From Bacteroidales bacterium (GTDB lineage Bacteria > Bacteroidota > Bacteroidia > Bacteroidales > UBA932), in the NCBI GenBank assembly GCA_004554455.1, contig SFMG01000021.1, positions 1 to 57,802 on the forward strand: a stretch of 57,802 nt of DNA, in the 5' to 3' direction. Position numbers and translations under genes: made by a program. Below the pieces are notes generated by a model. The model had not been told where the DNA came from, searched no databases, and saw nothing but the letters and a program-made list of their open reading frames with translations. The stretch's first letter is position 1. Every line of letters starts with the position of its first letter. Of this stretch, positions 34,375-44,400 are shown in pieces.

Positions 34375-36015
34375 ATGATACATTATCTCGAACAACTCAC
34401 CCGCACGATGAACGCGGGCTGGAATGAAAAGGCCCTCTGCAACTGGAGGGGAGAAGAATTCACCTATTGTGACCTGGCCACCCAGATCGAGAAATTCCAT
34501 CTCTTTTTCGACGCCATAGGAGTGAAGAAAGGCGACAAGATAGCAATCTGCGCCACCAACTCTGCCCGCTGGGCCGTCACCTTCCTTGCTGTCAACACCT
34601 ACGAGGCCGTAATCGTTCCGTTGCTTTCTGAGTTCACCCCTGATGCGGTTGCCAACCTTACCCATCACAGCGAGAGCATCATACTTTTCACCGACAAGGA
34701 AATGTGGAAGCGTATCGACAGCAGCAAAGTGCCCGGTCTCCGCGCTGTCATCGCCGTATCGGATTTCAGCATACTTATGGCTGAAAAAGATGTTGAAGAC
34801 GCTTACAATTCTGTCGAGTCTGTATTCGCAGCCAAGTATCCTGACGGTCTGAAGCCGGAGAACATACACTACAACACCGACAACTGGAAGAACCTCGCAG
34901 TAATCAACTACACCTCCGGCACCACCAGCGCTCCGAAGGGCGTTATGCTGCGCTACGAATCTCTCTGCGCTTCCATCGATTTCGCAATCCGCAAGATTCC
35001 TGCAAGCTTCGAGGACAATATCGTTTCAATGCTCCCTATGGGTCATATATATGGTATGGTTTTCGAATTTATGTACCCTCTCGTATCCGGCGTCACCGTA
35101 TATTATCTCGGAAAGACCCCTGCGGCATCCACGCTGCTCAAGGCCGTTGCGGACGTCAAGCCATACCTGATCATCACCGTGCCTCTCGTAATGGAGAAGG
35201 TTTACAAGAACTCTCTCAAGCCGACCCTTTCCAAGTGGTATATGAAGGTTCTGCTCGCTATCCCTGGCATCAACAATCTTCTTTACGGAGTTGTCACCAA
35301 GAAGCTCATCGCTGCCTTCGGCGGCAAGGTAAAGCAGTTCATAATGGGTGGAGCCGCCCTCAATCCGGACGTGGAGAAGGTATTCCGCAAGATGAAACTC
35401 CCTTACACCGTCGGTTATGGAATGACAGAGGCTGCTCCTCTGCTTGCCTACGCCCGTCCTGAGGACTTCGTTCCGGGCTCCTGCGGAATGAAGGTGGATT
35501 CAGCCGAGGTACGTATTGATTCCGAAGATCCTGAGCACATCCCTGGCGAGATCCAAGCCAAGGGCCTGAATATATGCAGCGGCTACTTCAACAATCCTGA
35601 GGCATCTGCCAACGCATTCACCGAAGACGGCTTCCTGCACACCGGCGACCTCGGTACTATGGATAAGGCCGGAAACATCGTGATACGCGGCCGTTCAAAG
35701 AATATGATACTGTCCGCCAATGGCCAGAACATCTATCCTGAAGAGGTGGAGGCTGTTTTGAACGCCCAGGAATACGTCATCGAGACCGTCGTCGTGGATC
35801 GTGCATCCAAGCTTGTTGCACTTATGTATATAGATAAGGATGCAATGAAGAAGGCCGGACTCGACGAGGCTGCCCAGGCCGCCAAGGTAGAGCATATACG
35901 CAAAGTATCCAACAGAGTACTCCCTTCCTACAGCCAGGTAACCAAGATCGAACTTGTGGATGAGCCATTCGCAAAGACTCCTAAGATGAGTATCAAGCGT
36001 TTCCTCTACAAATAG
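34375..36015 (+). CDS. Long-chain acyl-CoA synthetase-like AMP-forming ligase (second paralog)
   Basis: The 546-aa ANL-family enzyme has INYTSGTTSAPKGVML, VGYGMTEAAPLL, LHTGDLG and a C-terminal catalytic lysine in TPKMSIKRFLY. The substrate is probably a fatty acid. It is a single-gene unit with its own promoter and a strong hairpin downstream. It resembles the ligase at 27508-29145 in length and motif order and is probably an ancient paralog. Confidence 0.9.
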   Translation: MIHYLEQLTRTMNAGWNEKALCNWRGEEFTYCDLATQIEKFHLFFDAIGVKKGDKIAICATNSARWAVTFLAVNTYEAVIVPLLSEFTPDAVANLTHHSESIILFTDKEMWKRIDSSKVPGLRAVIAVSDFSILMAEKDVEDAYNSVESVFAAKYPDGLKPENIHYNTDNWKNLAVINYTSGTTSAPKGVMLRYESLCASIDFAIRKIPASFEDNIVSMLPMGHIYGMVFEFMYPLVSGVTVYYLGKTPAASTLLKAVADVKPYLIITVPLVMEKVYKNSLKPTLSKWYMKVLLAIPGINNLLYGVVTKKLIAAFGGKVKQFIMGGAALNPDVEKVFRKMKLPYTVGYGMTEAAPLLAYARPEDFVPGSCGMKVDSAEVRIDSEDPEHIPGEIQAKGLNICSGYFNNPEASANAFTEDGFLHTGDLGTMDKAGNIVIRGRSKNMILSANGQNIYPEEVEAVLNAQEYVIETVVVDRASKLVALMYIDKDAMKKAGLDEAAQAAKVEHIRKVSNRVLPSYSQVTKIELVDEPFAKTPKMSIKRFLYK

Positions 36016-36066
36016 GATTTTGTAAAATTCATAATACAACCTGAACTTGAACATACTTCACTGAAG

Positions 36067-36098
36067 CAGGGCCGGTTACTGATAAGTAGCCGGCCCTG
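36067..36098. terminator. Bidirectional hairpin between convergent genes
   Basis: CAGGGCCGG (36067) pairs with CCGGCCCTG (to 36098), extended by TACT/AGTA inside. It lies between the ligase stop (36015) and the purH stop (36125). The U-tract is poor on both strands, but position and stem strength fit a shared terminator. Confidence 0.7.
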
Positions 36099-36124
36099 TC
36101 TGTAAAATAGTGATGTAATGTCCG

Positions 36125-37681
36125 TCAGTGCTTGAAGTGTCTCTCGCCCGTGAACATCATAGGGATGCCGTACTCATCGGCCTTGTCCACAGACTCCTGG
36201 TCGCGGACGCTGCCGCCCGGCTGTACAATGGCGGCTATGCCGTATCCGGCAGCCATCTCCACGCTGTCGCCGAATGGGAAGAAACCGTCCGAGGCGAGGA
36301 CGAGTCCCTCCTTGCGTATGTCCTTTCCTGCTGCGGCAAGGGAGGCCTCCGCCTGCTTGAGGGCAATCTCAGCCGAACCGACACGGTTCATCTGACCGGC
36401 TCCCACTCCGAGGGTCATTCCATCCTTGGCCACGAGTATCGCATTGGATTTCACGTGCTTGACTATCTTCCAAGCAAAGTCCAGGTCGGCGAGCTGAGCC
36501 TCATCCGGCTTGCATTTTCCGGCGAGAGTCCACTCTGAAGCCGGCTTGCAGCTGAGGTCCTGGTTCTGCACGAGCAGACCTCCGTTCACACTCACATACT
36601 GTTTCTGCGTCTTGTCGCTCTTGCTCATATCCACTTTGAGGAGTCTGAGGTTCTTCTTGCTTGCGAGCACTTCGAGAGCGCCTTCTGAGAAGGACGGAGC
36701 CATTATGATCTCGAGGAATATAGGCTTCATCATTTCGGCGGCTTCACGGCTGAGCTCACGGTTCACTGCCACGATTCCGCCGAAAATGCTCACCTTGTCG
36801 GCCTCATAGGCCTTGCTCCAGGCCTCTTCCACGGTCTTTCCCACGGCTGCACCGCAAGGGTTCATGTGCTTGAGGCCCACGCAGAACGGCTCGTCAAACT
36901 CCCTGACAATGTTCAGGGCCGCATTCGCATCCTGTATGTTGTTGTAAGACAGCTCTTTGCCTCCCAGCTGCTCGGCATTGGCAAGAGAGAATGGAACTTG
37001 CTCGGCAGAAGCATAGAATTTTGCGTCCTGATGAGGGTTCTCGCCATAGCGCAGGCTCTGCCTGAGATCGAATTCCAGGAAGAGCTTCTCATTGAGACCG
37101 GCCTGTTTCCTCATCCAGCCGGCAATCATCATATCATACTCGGCGGTGTGGGTATAGGCTTTTGCAGAGAGCTTCAGACGGGTGTCTCGGCTGGTGTCGC
37201 CATTGGCTTCCAGTTCGCCCAGCACCACGGCATAATCTTCGGGATTGACGACGATAGTCACTGATTCCCAGTTCTTTGCGGCTGAACGTACCATCGAAGG
37301 CCCTCCTATGTCTATATGCTCTATGGCATCCTCCATAGTCACGTCCGGCTTGGCGATCGTCGCTGCGAAAGGGTAGAGGTTGACGCATACCAGGTCTATG
37401 TAGCCGATACCGTTCTCCGCCAGCTGAGCGCGATGGCTCTCCAGGTCGCGGCGGCCCAGCAGGGCTCCGTGCACTTTCGGGTGCAGGGTCTTGACGCGTC
37501 CGTCGCAAATCTCCGGGAATCCGGTTATCTCGCTGATTCCAATGGTTTTGATTCCATTGCTCTCCAGCAGTTTCTGAGTTCCTCCGGTTGCGATGATTTC
37601 CCAACCGAGTTTCACAAGTCCGGCGGCGAATTCGACTACGCCGTTCTTGTCGCTTACACTGAATAGTGCTCTTCTTGCCAT
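36125..37681 (-). CDS. purH: Bifunctional AICAR transformylase / IMP cyclohydrolase
   Basis: It carries out the last two steps of IMP synthesis, consuming 10-formyl-THF. The 518-aa protein has the MGS-like cyclohydrolase domain (1 to about 135, RVKTLHPKVHGALL at 62-75) and the transformylase domain with GENPHQ (213-218) and catalytic K271-H272 in KHMNPCG. It is the last gene of the pur operon, 29 nt after purD. Confidence 0.97.
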   Translation of the reverse strand: MARRALFSVSDKNGVVEFAAGLVKLGWEIIATGGTQKLLESNGIKTIGISEITGFPEICDGRVKTLHPKVHGALLGRRDLESHRAQLAENGIGYIDLVCVNLYPFAATIAKPDVTMEDAIEHIDIGGPSMVRSAAKNWESVTIVVNPEDYAVVLGELEANGDTSRDTRLKLSAKAYTHTAEYDMMIAGWMRKQAGLNEKLFLEFDLRQSLRYGENPHQDAKFYASAEQVPFSLANAEQLGGKELSYNNIQDANAALNIVREFDEPFCVGLKHMNPCGAAVGKTVEEAWSKAYEADKVSIFGGIVAVNRELSREAAEMMKPIFLEIIMAPSFSEGALEVLASKKNLRLLKVDMSKSDKTQKQYVSVNGGLLVQNQDLSCKPASEWTLAGKCKPDEAQLADLDFAWKIVKHVKSNAILVAKDGMTLGVGAGQMNRVGSAEIALKQAEASLAAAGKDIRKEGLVLASDGFFPFGDSVEMAAGYGIAAIVQPGGSVRDQESVDKADEYGIPMMFTGERHFKH

Positions 37682-37710
37682 TTTTATACTATTATATATT
37701 ATATATATTC

Positions 37711-38973
37711 TTATTCAGTCGCCTGCCAGCCTATGTCGCTGCGGTGGAAGAGGTTGCTGCAGTGAATCTTGGCAACGGCGGCGGCAGCCTTATCGCGCGC
37801 CTCGGCGACGGTTTCGCCCTTGCATACGGCCATCATTACACGGCCTCCCGATGTGACGAGCTTGCCGTCCGCATCGCTTGCGGTGCCCATGTGATATATG
37901 GTGGCGTCTATATCTTCCTCTATATCAATACCGTAACCCTTGTCGTAGCTGCCCGGATAGCCCTTGGAGGCAAGGACGACGCCAAGTATGGCCTCATCGC
38001 TCCATTCCGGCTCGTCTCTCGGCTCGCTCAGGGAGGCGACGGCCTCGAACATAGCGTAGATGTCGCTTTTGAAGAGAGGCAGTATGACCTCGGTCTCCGG
38101 ATCGCCGAAGCGGGCATTGAACTCTATGACCTTGATTCCGGAAGGGGTTTTCATCAGACCTCCATAGAGTACTCCCTGAAGAGGGCAACCCTCGCCCACC
38201 ATTGCGTAGGCGGTCTTCATAAGTATGTGGTTCAGAGCAAATTGCCTGTCCTCATCACTGATGAACGGGAGAGGGGAGTAGGCTCCCATACCGCCCGTGT
38301 TCGGACCCTTGTCGCCGTCGAAGGCGCGTTTGTGGTCCTGGGCCAGAGGCATAGGCCAGACCCTGTCACCCGCAACGAAGCACATAAACGAGAACTCGGG
38401 TCCGCTGAGAAAATCTTCGACAACGACCTTGCCCTTGCCAAAGCGGGTGTCCAGGAGCATATCCTTGAGCGCCTCCTCGGCCTCGGCGGCATTCTCTGCA
38501 ATCACGACGCCCTTGCCGGCTGCCAGTCCGTCGTACTTGAGCACTGCCGGGAAAGGTCTGCCGAGCACATATTCGCGGGCCTCCTCATAATCGCTGAAGG
38601 AACGGTAGGCTGCCGTAGGCACCCCGTATTTCCTCATTATCTCCTTGGCAAACTCCTTAGAGGTCTCGATTCTGGCCGCTTCCCTGCTGTGTCCGAAAAT
38701 CCTGAGGCCCTCCTCGCGGAAACGGTCTGCTATTCCGGCTGCCAGAGCCGCCTCCGGACCCACCACGGTCAGGTCGATGCGTTTCTCCTTGGCGAAGTTC
38801 AGCAACGCCTCCACGTCGGTGTCCTTGATCCTTACGCATTCGGCCATAGTGGCTATGCCTGCGTTTCCCGGTGCGCAATAAATTGTCCCGACCTGCGGGG
38901 AACGGCTCAGGGCATCGACTATTGCGTGTTCGCGTCCGCCACCTCCGACTACCAGAACTTTTTTCTTTCCCAT
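37711..38973 (-). CDS. purD: Phosphoribosylamine-glycine ligase
   Basis: This ATP-grasp enzyme joins glycine to phosphoribosylamine. The 420-aa protein opens with KVLVVGGGGREHA and has PAVLKYDGLAAGKGVV in the ATP-grasp core and FNARFGDPETEVILP near residue 285-300. It lies 11 nt after purM. Confidence 0.97.
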   Translation of the reverse strand: MGKKKVLVVGGGGREHAIVDALSRSPQVGTIYCAPGNAGIATMAECVRIKDTDVEALLNFAKEKRIDLTVVGPEAALAAGIADRFREEGLRIFGHSREAARIETSKEFAKEIMRKYGVPTAAYRSFSDYEEAREYVLGRPFPAVLKYDGLAAGKGVVIAENAAEAEEALKDMLLDTRFGKGKVVVEDFLSGPEFSFMCFVAGDRVWPMPLAQDHKRAFDGDKGPNTGGMGAYSPLPFISDEDRQFALNHILMKTAYAMVGEGCPLQGVLYGGLMKTPSGIKVIEFNARFGDPETEVILPLFKSDIYAMFEAVASLSEPRDEPEWSDEAILGVVLASKGYPGSYDKGYGIDIEEDIDATIYHMGTASDADGKLVTSGGRVMMAVCKGETVAEARDKAAAAVAKIHCSNLFHRSDIGWQATE

Positions 38974-38984
38974 AATGCCTGAGA

Positions 38985-40013
38985 TTATTTGATTACAACT
39001 CCTTCCCTGTCGCTTACCCTGCCTATCACGGAGGCCTTCTCACCGGCTGCACGGAGTATCTCTATGGCCTTTCCGGCCTCTGAGGCATCCAGGGCTATGA
39101 CCATTCCTATGCCCATATTGAAAATGTTGAACATTTCCCTGTGAGGAATCCTGCCGTATTTCTCGAGGAAGCTGAACACAGGGAGTATCTCCCAGCTGCC
39201 TTCTTCTATCTCTATGCCCTGGCCCTCGTGGAGTATGCGCGGTATGTTCTCGTCAAAGCCGCCTCCGGTGATGTGGGCCACGCCGTGCACCTCGCAGTTG
39301 CGTATCACCTCCAGCACCTGCTTTACGTAGATGCGGGTAGGGGTGAGGAGCACTTCGCCTATCATCCTGTCCCCGAAGAACTCAGGGCAGAGGTCCTTGA
39401 AATCAAAGCCCGCATCCGCAACCACCTTGCGCACGAGGCTGAAACCGTTGGAGTGTACGCCGCTGGATGCAATTCCCACCAGAACGTCTCCGGCCTTCAC
39501 CTTGCTGCCGTCGATTAGATTGGATTTCTCCACGCAGCCTACGGTGAAACCGGCGATGTCATATTCTCCGTCAGTGTACATTCCCGGCATTTCGGCAGTC
39601 TCGCCGCCTACCAGTGCGCATCCGGCCTGGCGGCAGCCCTCTGCCACACCTGCGACTATGGCCTCCACTTTTGCCGGCTCGTTGTGGCCCACTGCCACAT
39701 AGTCCAGGAATACAAGCGGCTCGGCGCCCTGTGCGAGTACGTCGTTTACGCACATCGCAACGGCGTCAATGCCGACCGTGTCGTGTTTGTCCATTGCGAA
39801 AGCCAGTTTCAGCTTGGTGCCGACACCGTCAGTGCCGCTAACCAGCACCGGCTCGCGATAACCCAGGGATGCGAGGTCGAACATTCCGCCGAAAGCGCCG
39901 ATGTTGCCCATCACGCCCGGACGGTTGGTGGAAGCGACGTGCTTCTTGATCCTCCTTACTACGTCGTAGCCGGCTTCGAGGTTCACACCGGCCTTTTCAT
40001 AACTCTGTGCCAT
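38985..40013 (-). CDS. purM: Phosphoribosylformylglycinamidine cyclo-ligase
   Basis: This enzyme closes the imidazole ring, turning FGAM into AIR with ATP. The 342-aa protein has VSGTDGVGTKLKLA, GGETAEMPGMY and HITGGGFDENIPR. The gene lies 5 nt after purF. Confidence 0.97.
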   Translation of the reverse strand: MAQSYEKAGVNLEAGYDVVRRIKKHVASTNRPGVMGNIGAFGGMFDLASLGYREPVLVSGTDGVGTKLKLAFAMDKHDTVGIDAVAMCVNDVLAQGAEPLVFLDYVAVGHNEPAKVEAIVAGVAEGCRQAGCALVGGETAEMPGMYTDGEYDIAGFTVGCVEKSNLIDGSKVKAGDVLVGIASSGVHSNGFSLVRKVVADAGFDFKDLCPEFFGDRMIGEVLLTPTRIYVKQVLEVIRNCEVHGVAHITGGGFDENIPRILHEGQGIEIEEGSWEILPVFSFLEKYGRIPHREMFNIFNMGIGMVIALDASEAGKAIEILRAAGEKASVIGRVSDREGVVIK

Positions 40014-40018
40014 ATATC

Positions 40019-41404
40019 TCAGTTTTCAGTATCAGTGTATATAGTTGTAGGATATTCGCCGCTGAAGCAGGCGAAACAGAGTTCGCATCTGCCTTTTGCG
40101 GCTTTGAGAGTAGATTCCCTGGAAAGGAAGTGGAGGGAATCGGCGTGGATAGCCTTGCAGACTTCCTCCGCATTCTTGTCGGAGCTGATGAGTTCCTCGC
40201 GGGTAGGTATATCCACTCCGTAAAAGCAGGGGTGGGTGAGCGCGGGGCTCGCGATCCTCACGTGCACTTCGGTAGCTCCGGATTCGCGGAGCAGGTCCAC
40301 TATGCGCCGGGAGGTCGTGCCCCTGACTATGGAGTCGTCTATGAGAACCACGCGTTTGCCCTCGACAATGCTGCGCACGGCCGACAGCTTCAGCTTTACT
40401 CCCATTTCCCTGAGGGACTGGGACGGCATTATGAAGGTCCTGCCCACATACTTGCTCTTGATCAGTCCCATTTCGTATGGTATGCCGCTGACTTCGCTGT
40501 AACCCATTGCTGCGCTGAGACTTGAGTCAGGAACGCCAATCACGATGTCGGCCTCGGCCGGGGCTTCCTTCCAGAGCAGCCGTCCGCTCTCCTTGCGGTA
40601 GGAATGGACATTGCAGCCCTCGAGGTCGCTGTCAGGACGGGAGAAGTATATGAACTCCATGGCGCAGAGCTTCCTGTGCCTGTCCTCCGTGTAGAAATTG
40701 CTGCGCAGACCGTGTCTGTCGATGCAGACTATCTCTCCCGGCTCCACGTCCCTGAGGAACCTGGCGCCTATCACTTCGAAGGCGCAGGTCTCGCTGCTTA
40801 TGACATAGCCGTCTCCGAGCGTGCCTATGGAAAGCGGACGTATGCCGTCCTTGTCGCGGCAGGCATATATCCTGTTCTCCGTCATGATAAGGAAGGCGAA
40901 GGAGCCCTCCAGCTTGTTCAGGGCATCGATTATGGCTTCTATTCTCGGCGTGTTGTCGTTCTTCTTGATGAGATGGGCGAGCAGCTCGCTGTCCGAGGTG
41001 CTGTGGAAAAGTGTGCCCATATCCTCAAGCATATCGGATAACTGCTTGGAATTCACTATGTTGCCATTGTGAGCGAGAGCGAAGTTGCCGTTTTTGTGAC
41101 GGAAGTAGAAGGGCTGAACGTTGTCCAGTCCTCCGCCTCCGTGGGTGGAGTAGCGCACGTGGCCTATGCCCATAGAGCCCTTCAGCTGACTCAGCTTGTC
41201 TGCATCGAAGACGTCCGAAATCAGTCCCAGACCCTTGCGGCGGTAGAATTCACCGTTTTCGTCCACGCAGACTATGCCGCAACCCTCCTGACCTCTGTGC
41301 TGCAGGGAGTGAAGGCCGTAGTAGAGCAGCGAGGAGGCGTCTGCGACGTTATATACTCCGAAAACGCCGCATTCCTCGTGAAGTCCGTTTTGTATTTCTG
41401 TCAT
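40019..41404 (-). CDS. purF: Amidophosphoribosyltransferase
   Basis: It catalyses the committed step from PRPP to phosphoribosylamine. The 461-aa protein has a short propeptide (1-11) before the N-terminal nucleophile C12 (ECGVFGVY), a glutaminase domain with GHVRYSTHG, and the PRPP loop VVLIDDSIVRGTT. C-terminal CELCFACFSG supplies cysteines for the 4Fe-4S cluster seen in the B. subtilis-type enzyme, which makes it potentially oxygen-sensitive. It is 2 nt after purL. Confidence 0.97.
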   Translation of the reverse strand: MTEIQNGLHEECGVFGVYNVADASSLLYYGLHSLQHRGQEGCGIVCVDENGEFYRRKGLGLISDVFDADKLSQLKGSMGIGHVRYSTHGGGGLDNVQPFYFRHKNGNFALAHNGNIVNSKQLSDMLEDMGTLFHSTSDSELLAHLIKKNDNTPRIEAIIDALNKLEGSFAFLIMTENRIYACRDKDGIRPLSIGTLGDGYVISSETCAFEVIGARFLRDVEPGEIVCIDRHGLRSNFYTEDRHRKLCAMEFIYFSRPDSDLEGCNVHSYRKESGRLLWKEAPAEADIVIGVPDSSLSAAMGYSEVSGIPYEMGLIKSKYVGRTFIMPSQSLREMGVKLKLSAVRSIVEGKRVVLIDDSIVRGTTSRRIVDLLRESGATEVHVRIASPALTHPCFYGVDIPTREELISSDKNAEEVCKAIHADSLHFLSRESTLKAAKGRCELCFACFSGEYPTTIYTDTEN

Positions 41405-41406
41405 TG

Positions 41407-44400
41407 TTATTCTTCGTTTGAGTTGAAGTAGCTGACAGCGTTTTCAAATATGCTCTGACGGCATTCTCCGCTTATGTTCTTGAACACGTTCTCTTCCCAG
41501 CGCTCGCTGTGTCCCATTTTTCCGAGTATCTGGCCGTCAGGGGAGACTATGCCTTCAATGGCGTAGCTGGAGCCGTTCGGATTGTATGGGGAGTTCATCG
41601 TCGGCTCTCCGCTCTGAGGGTCCGCATAGCGGAAGGCAACCTGTCCGTTGGCGAAGAGCTCTGCTGCAAGTTCCTCACTCACAGTGAATTTACCCTCGCC
41701 GTGACTCATTGCGATGCTGTGCAGCTCACCCTCTTTGAAGCCTTTCAGCCAAGGGGAGGCGACTGATTCGACCCTGGTGGTGACAATCTGCGAGATATGC
41801 CTGTTGATATTGTTCCTGAAAAGGGTAGGGGATTCCTTGCAGAGCTTGCCGCTGCGTCCGTATGGAAGCAGTCCCGATTTCACGAGGGCCTGGAAGCCGT
41901 TGCATATTCCCAGAATCAGGCCGCCACGGTCCAGAAGCGCGTCCACGGCTGCCGCGATCTCTGCATTGGTAAGCACGGAAGCGATGAACTTGCCGCTGCC
42001 GTCCGGTTCGTCGCCGGAAGAGAAACCGCCTGCGAGCGCGAGTATGTGGCAGGAGGATATGGCTTCCTTCATCCGCTTGATCGATGCCTGCACGTCGGCC
42101 GCGTCACGGTTGCAGAAGACGCCCAGACGCACCTCGGCGCCCGCTTTGCGGAAGGCCTTCGCGCTGTCGTAGTCGCAGTTGGTGCCCGGGAAGACAGGTA
42201 TATATACAATAGGTCTCTCCACCTTGCCGCCCGGATAACGCATGGTCTTGACGCTGCGTCGCGCCTTTGCGGCTTCGATTTTTTCCGCAGCAGGGCATAT
42301 TGGCGTCGCCGCTTCCGCCGTCTGGGCATATATTTTCGAATGGCGGCTCAGGTATATGCTTTCCAATTCGCTGAGACTCATGGAGTTGCCGTTGACGGTA
42401 AGCTCCGGGTCGCGGACCAGTTTGCCGAGCATCCTGCAGCCCGGAATGTCGAGGTCGCAGTCGCTCTCGAGCAATATGGAGCCGTAACTGTAGCGGAAGA
42501 GCTCGTATTCGGTAAGACTGATGACGGCGCCTATATTGTTGCCGAAGCCCATCTTGCAGAGCGCTTCCGCAACGCCGCCTTCGCCTATGGCCCACGCCGC
42601 CTTGACCTTACCGGCCGCGATGGCGTCCTCGATGCCCTTCCACATACTGCTGAGCTGCGCGCAGTCAGGCATTCCGTTCTTCAGAGGGGTATGGCTGGCG
42701 AGATAGATCCTGTCGCCTGGCTTCTTGAAATCGGTGGATATGACATTCCCTGCCTTGACAGGGGTGATTCCGAAGGCCACGAGGGTAGGAGGCACGCTCA
42801 TATTCCCGAAAGTGCCGCTCATGGAGTCCTTGCCTCCTATGGACGGCAGGCCGAGCTCCATCTGCATTTTCAGCGCGCCGAGCAATGCGCTCATAGGCTT
42901 GCCCCAGCTGTGAGGGTCGGAAGTCATCTTCTCGAAGTATTCCTGGTAGGAGAAACGCATCCTTTCGTAGCGTCCGCCGGCTGCGACGACCTTCGCGCAG
43001 GCCTCTGCGACAGCGTATGCGGCACCGTGGTAAGGGCTCCAGCTGCTGATGGTCGGATTGAAGCCGAAAGCCATCATGCTCGCGGTCTCGGTGTAGCCGT
43101 CAACAGGCAGTTTCTGAACGGAAACCTGGGTTTCGCTGGCCTGCCTCCTGCCGCCGTATGGCATAAGCACGGTAGAGCGTCCTATGGTCGCGTCGAACAT
43201 CTCCACAAGTCCCTTCTGGGAACAGATGTTCGGATGGCTTAGCATATCGTGGAACTTTGCCGTGAGATTCGTCCCCTTGAAATGGTTCTGCGGGAAGCCG
43301 TTTGCAACAGGGCCTATGCAGGCCTTTGCGTAATGGGTGGCGCCGGCACTGTCGATGAAGGCGCGGGAGAGGTCGCATACGCATCTGTCGCCGTAGTACA
43401 TTCTCATCCTGCCGCTGTCGCTCACGTTTGCTACGTGCGTCACTTCGAGGTTCTCCTCGCGGCAGTAGCGCTCGAATTCCTCCCGGTCTTTGGCCTCGAC
43501 CACCACGGACATTCTCTCCTGGGATTCGCTGATGGCTATCTCGGTGGCATTCAGGCCGCTGTATTTGACCGGCACCTTGTCCAGCCATATATCCAGACCG
43601 TCGGTGAGCTCTCCGATGGCGACGCAGATGCCGCCGGCTCCGAAGTCGTTCGACTTCTTGATGAGGCGGGTCACCTCCGGCCTTCTGAAGAGGCGCTGTA
43701 TCTTCCTTTCTTCCGGGGCGTTACCCTTCTGGACTTCGCTGCCGCAGCTCTCCAGCGAGCCCTCGTTGTGCTCCTTGGAGGAACCGGTGGCTCCGCCTAT
43801 GCCGTCACGGCCGGTACGGCCTCCGAACATAAGTATCACGTCGCCAGGGGCAGGGGATTCCCTGCGTACGTTCTCAGCCTTGACGGCTCCGACCACCGCG
43901 CCTATCTCCAGACGCTTGGCCGTGTAGCCGCTGTGGTGTATTTCCTTGACGAGGGTGGTGGCCAGACCTATCTGGTTGCCGTAGCTGGAATAGCCCTGGG
44001 CCGCCTTCTTCGAGATGACTCTCTGCGGGAGTTTGCCCGGAATGGTCTGGGAGACCTCTTTCCAGATGTCGCCGGCGCCGGTCACGCGCATCGCCTGATA
44101 GACGTATGCACGGCCCGAGAGCGGGTCGCGTATGGCTCCGCCGAGACAGGTGGCGGCCCCGCCGAAAGGCTCGATTTCGGTAGGGTGGTTGTGGGTTTCG
44201 TTCTTGAACTGGAGCAGCCATTTCTCGATTCTGCCGTCCACGTCCACGTCAATGTATATGCTGCAGGCATTGTTCTCTTCGCTGACTTCGAGGTCATCGA
44301 GTATGCCTCTGGCCTTGAGCGCGCGGGCTCCTATGGTGGCCATATCCATAAGGTTCAGGCCCTTGCCGCTGCGTCCGAGCTCTTCGCGGAGCTTCAGGTA

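Noticed and set aside
37666..38982. 438-aa plus-strand ORF opposite purD
   Set aside because: It is an antisense shadow; purD has all its motifs on the other strand.
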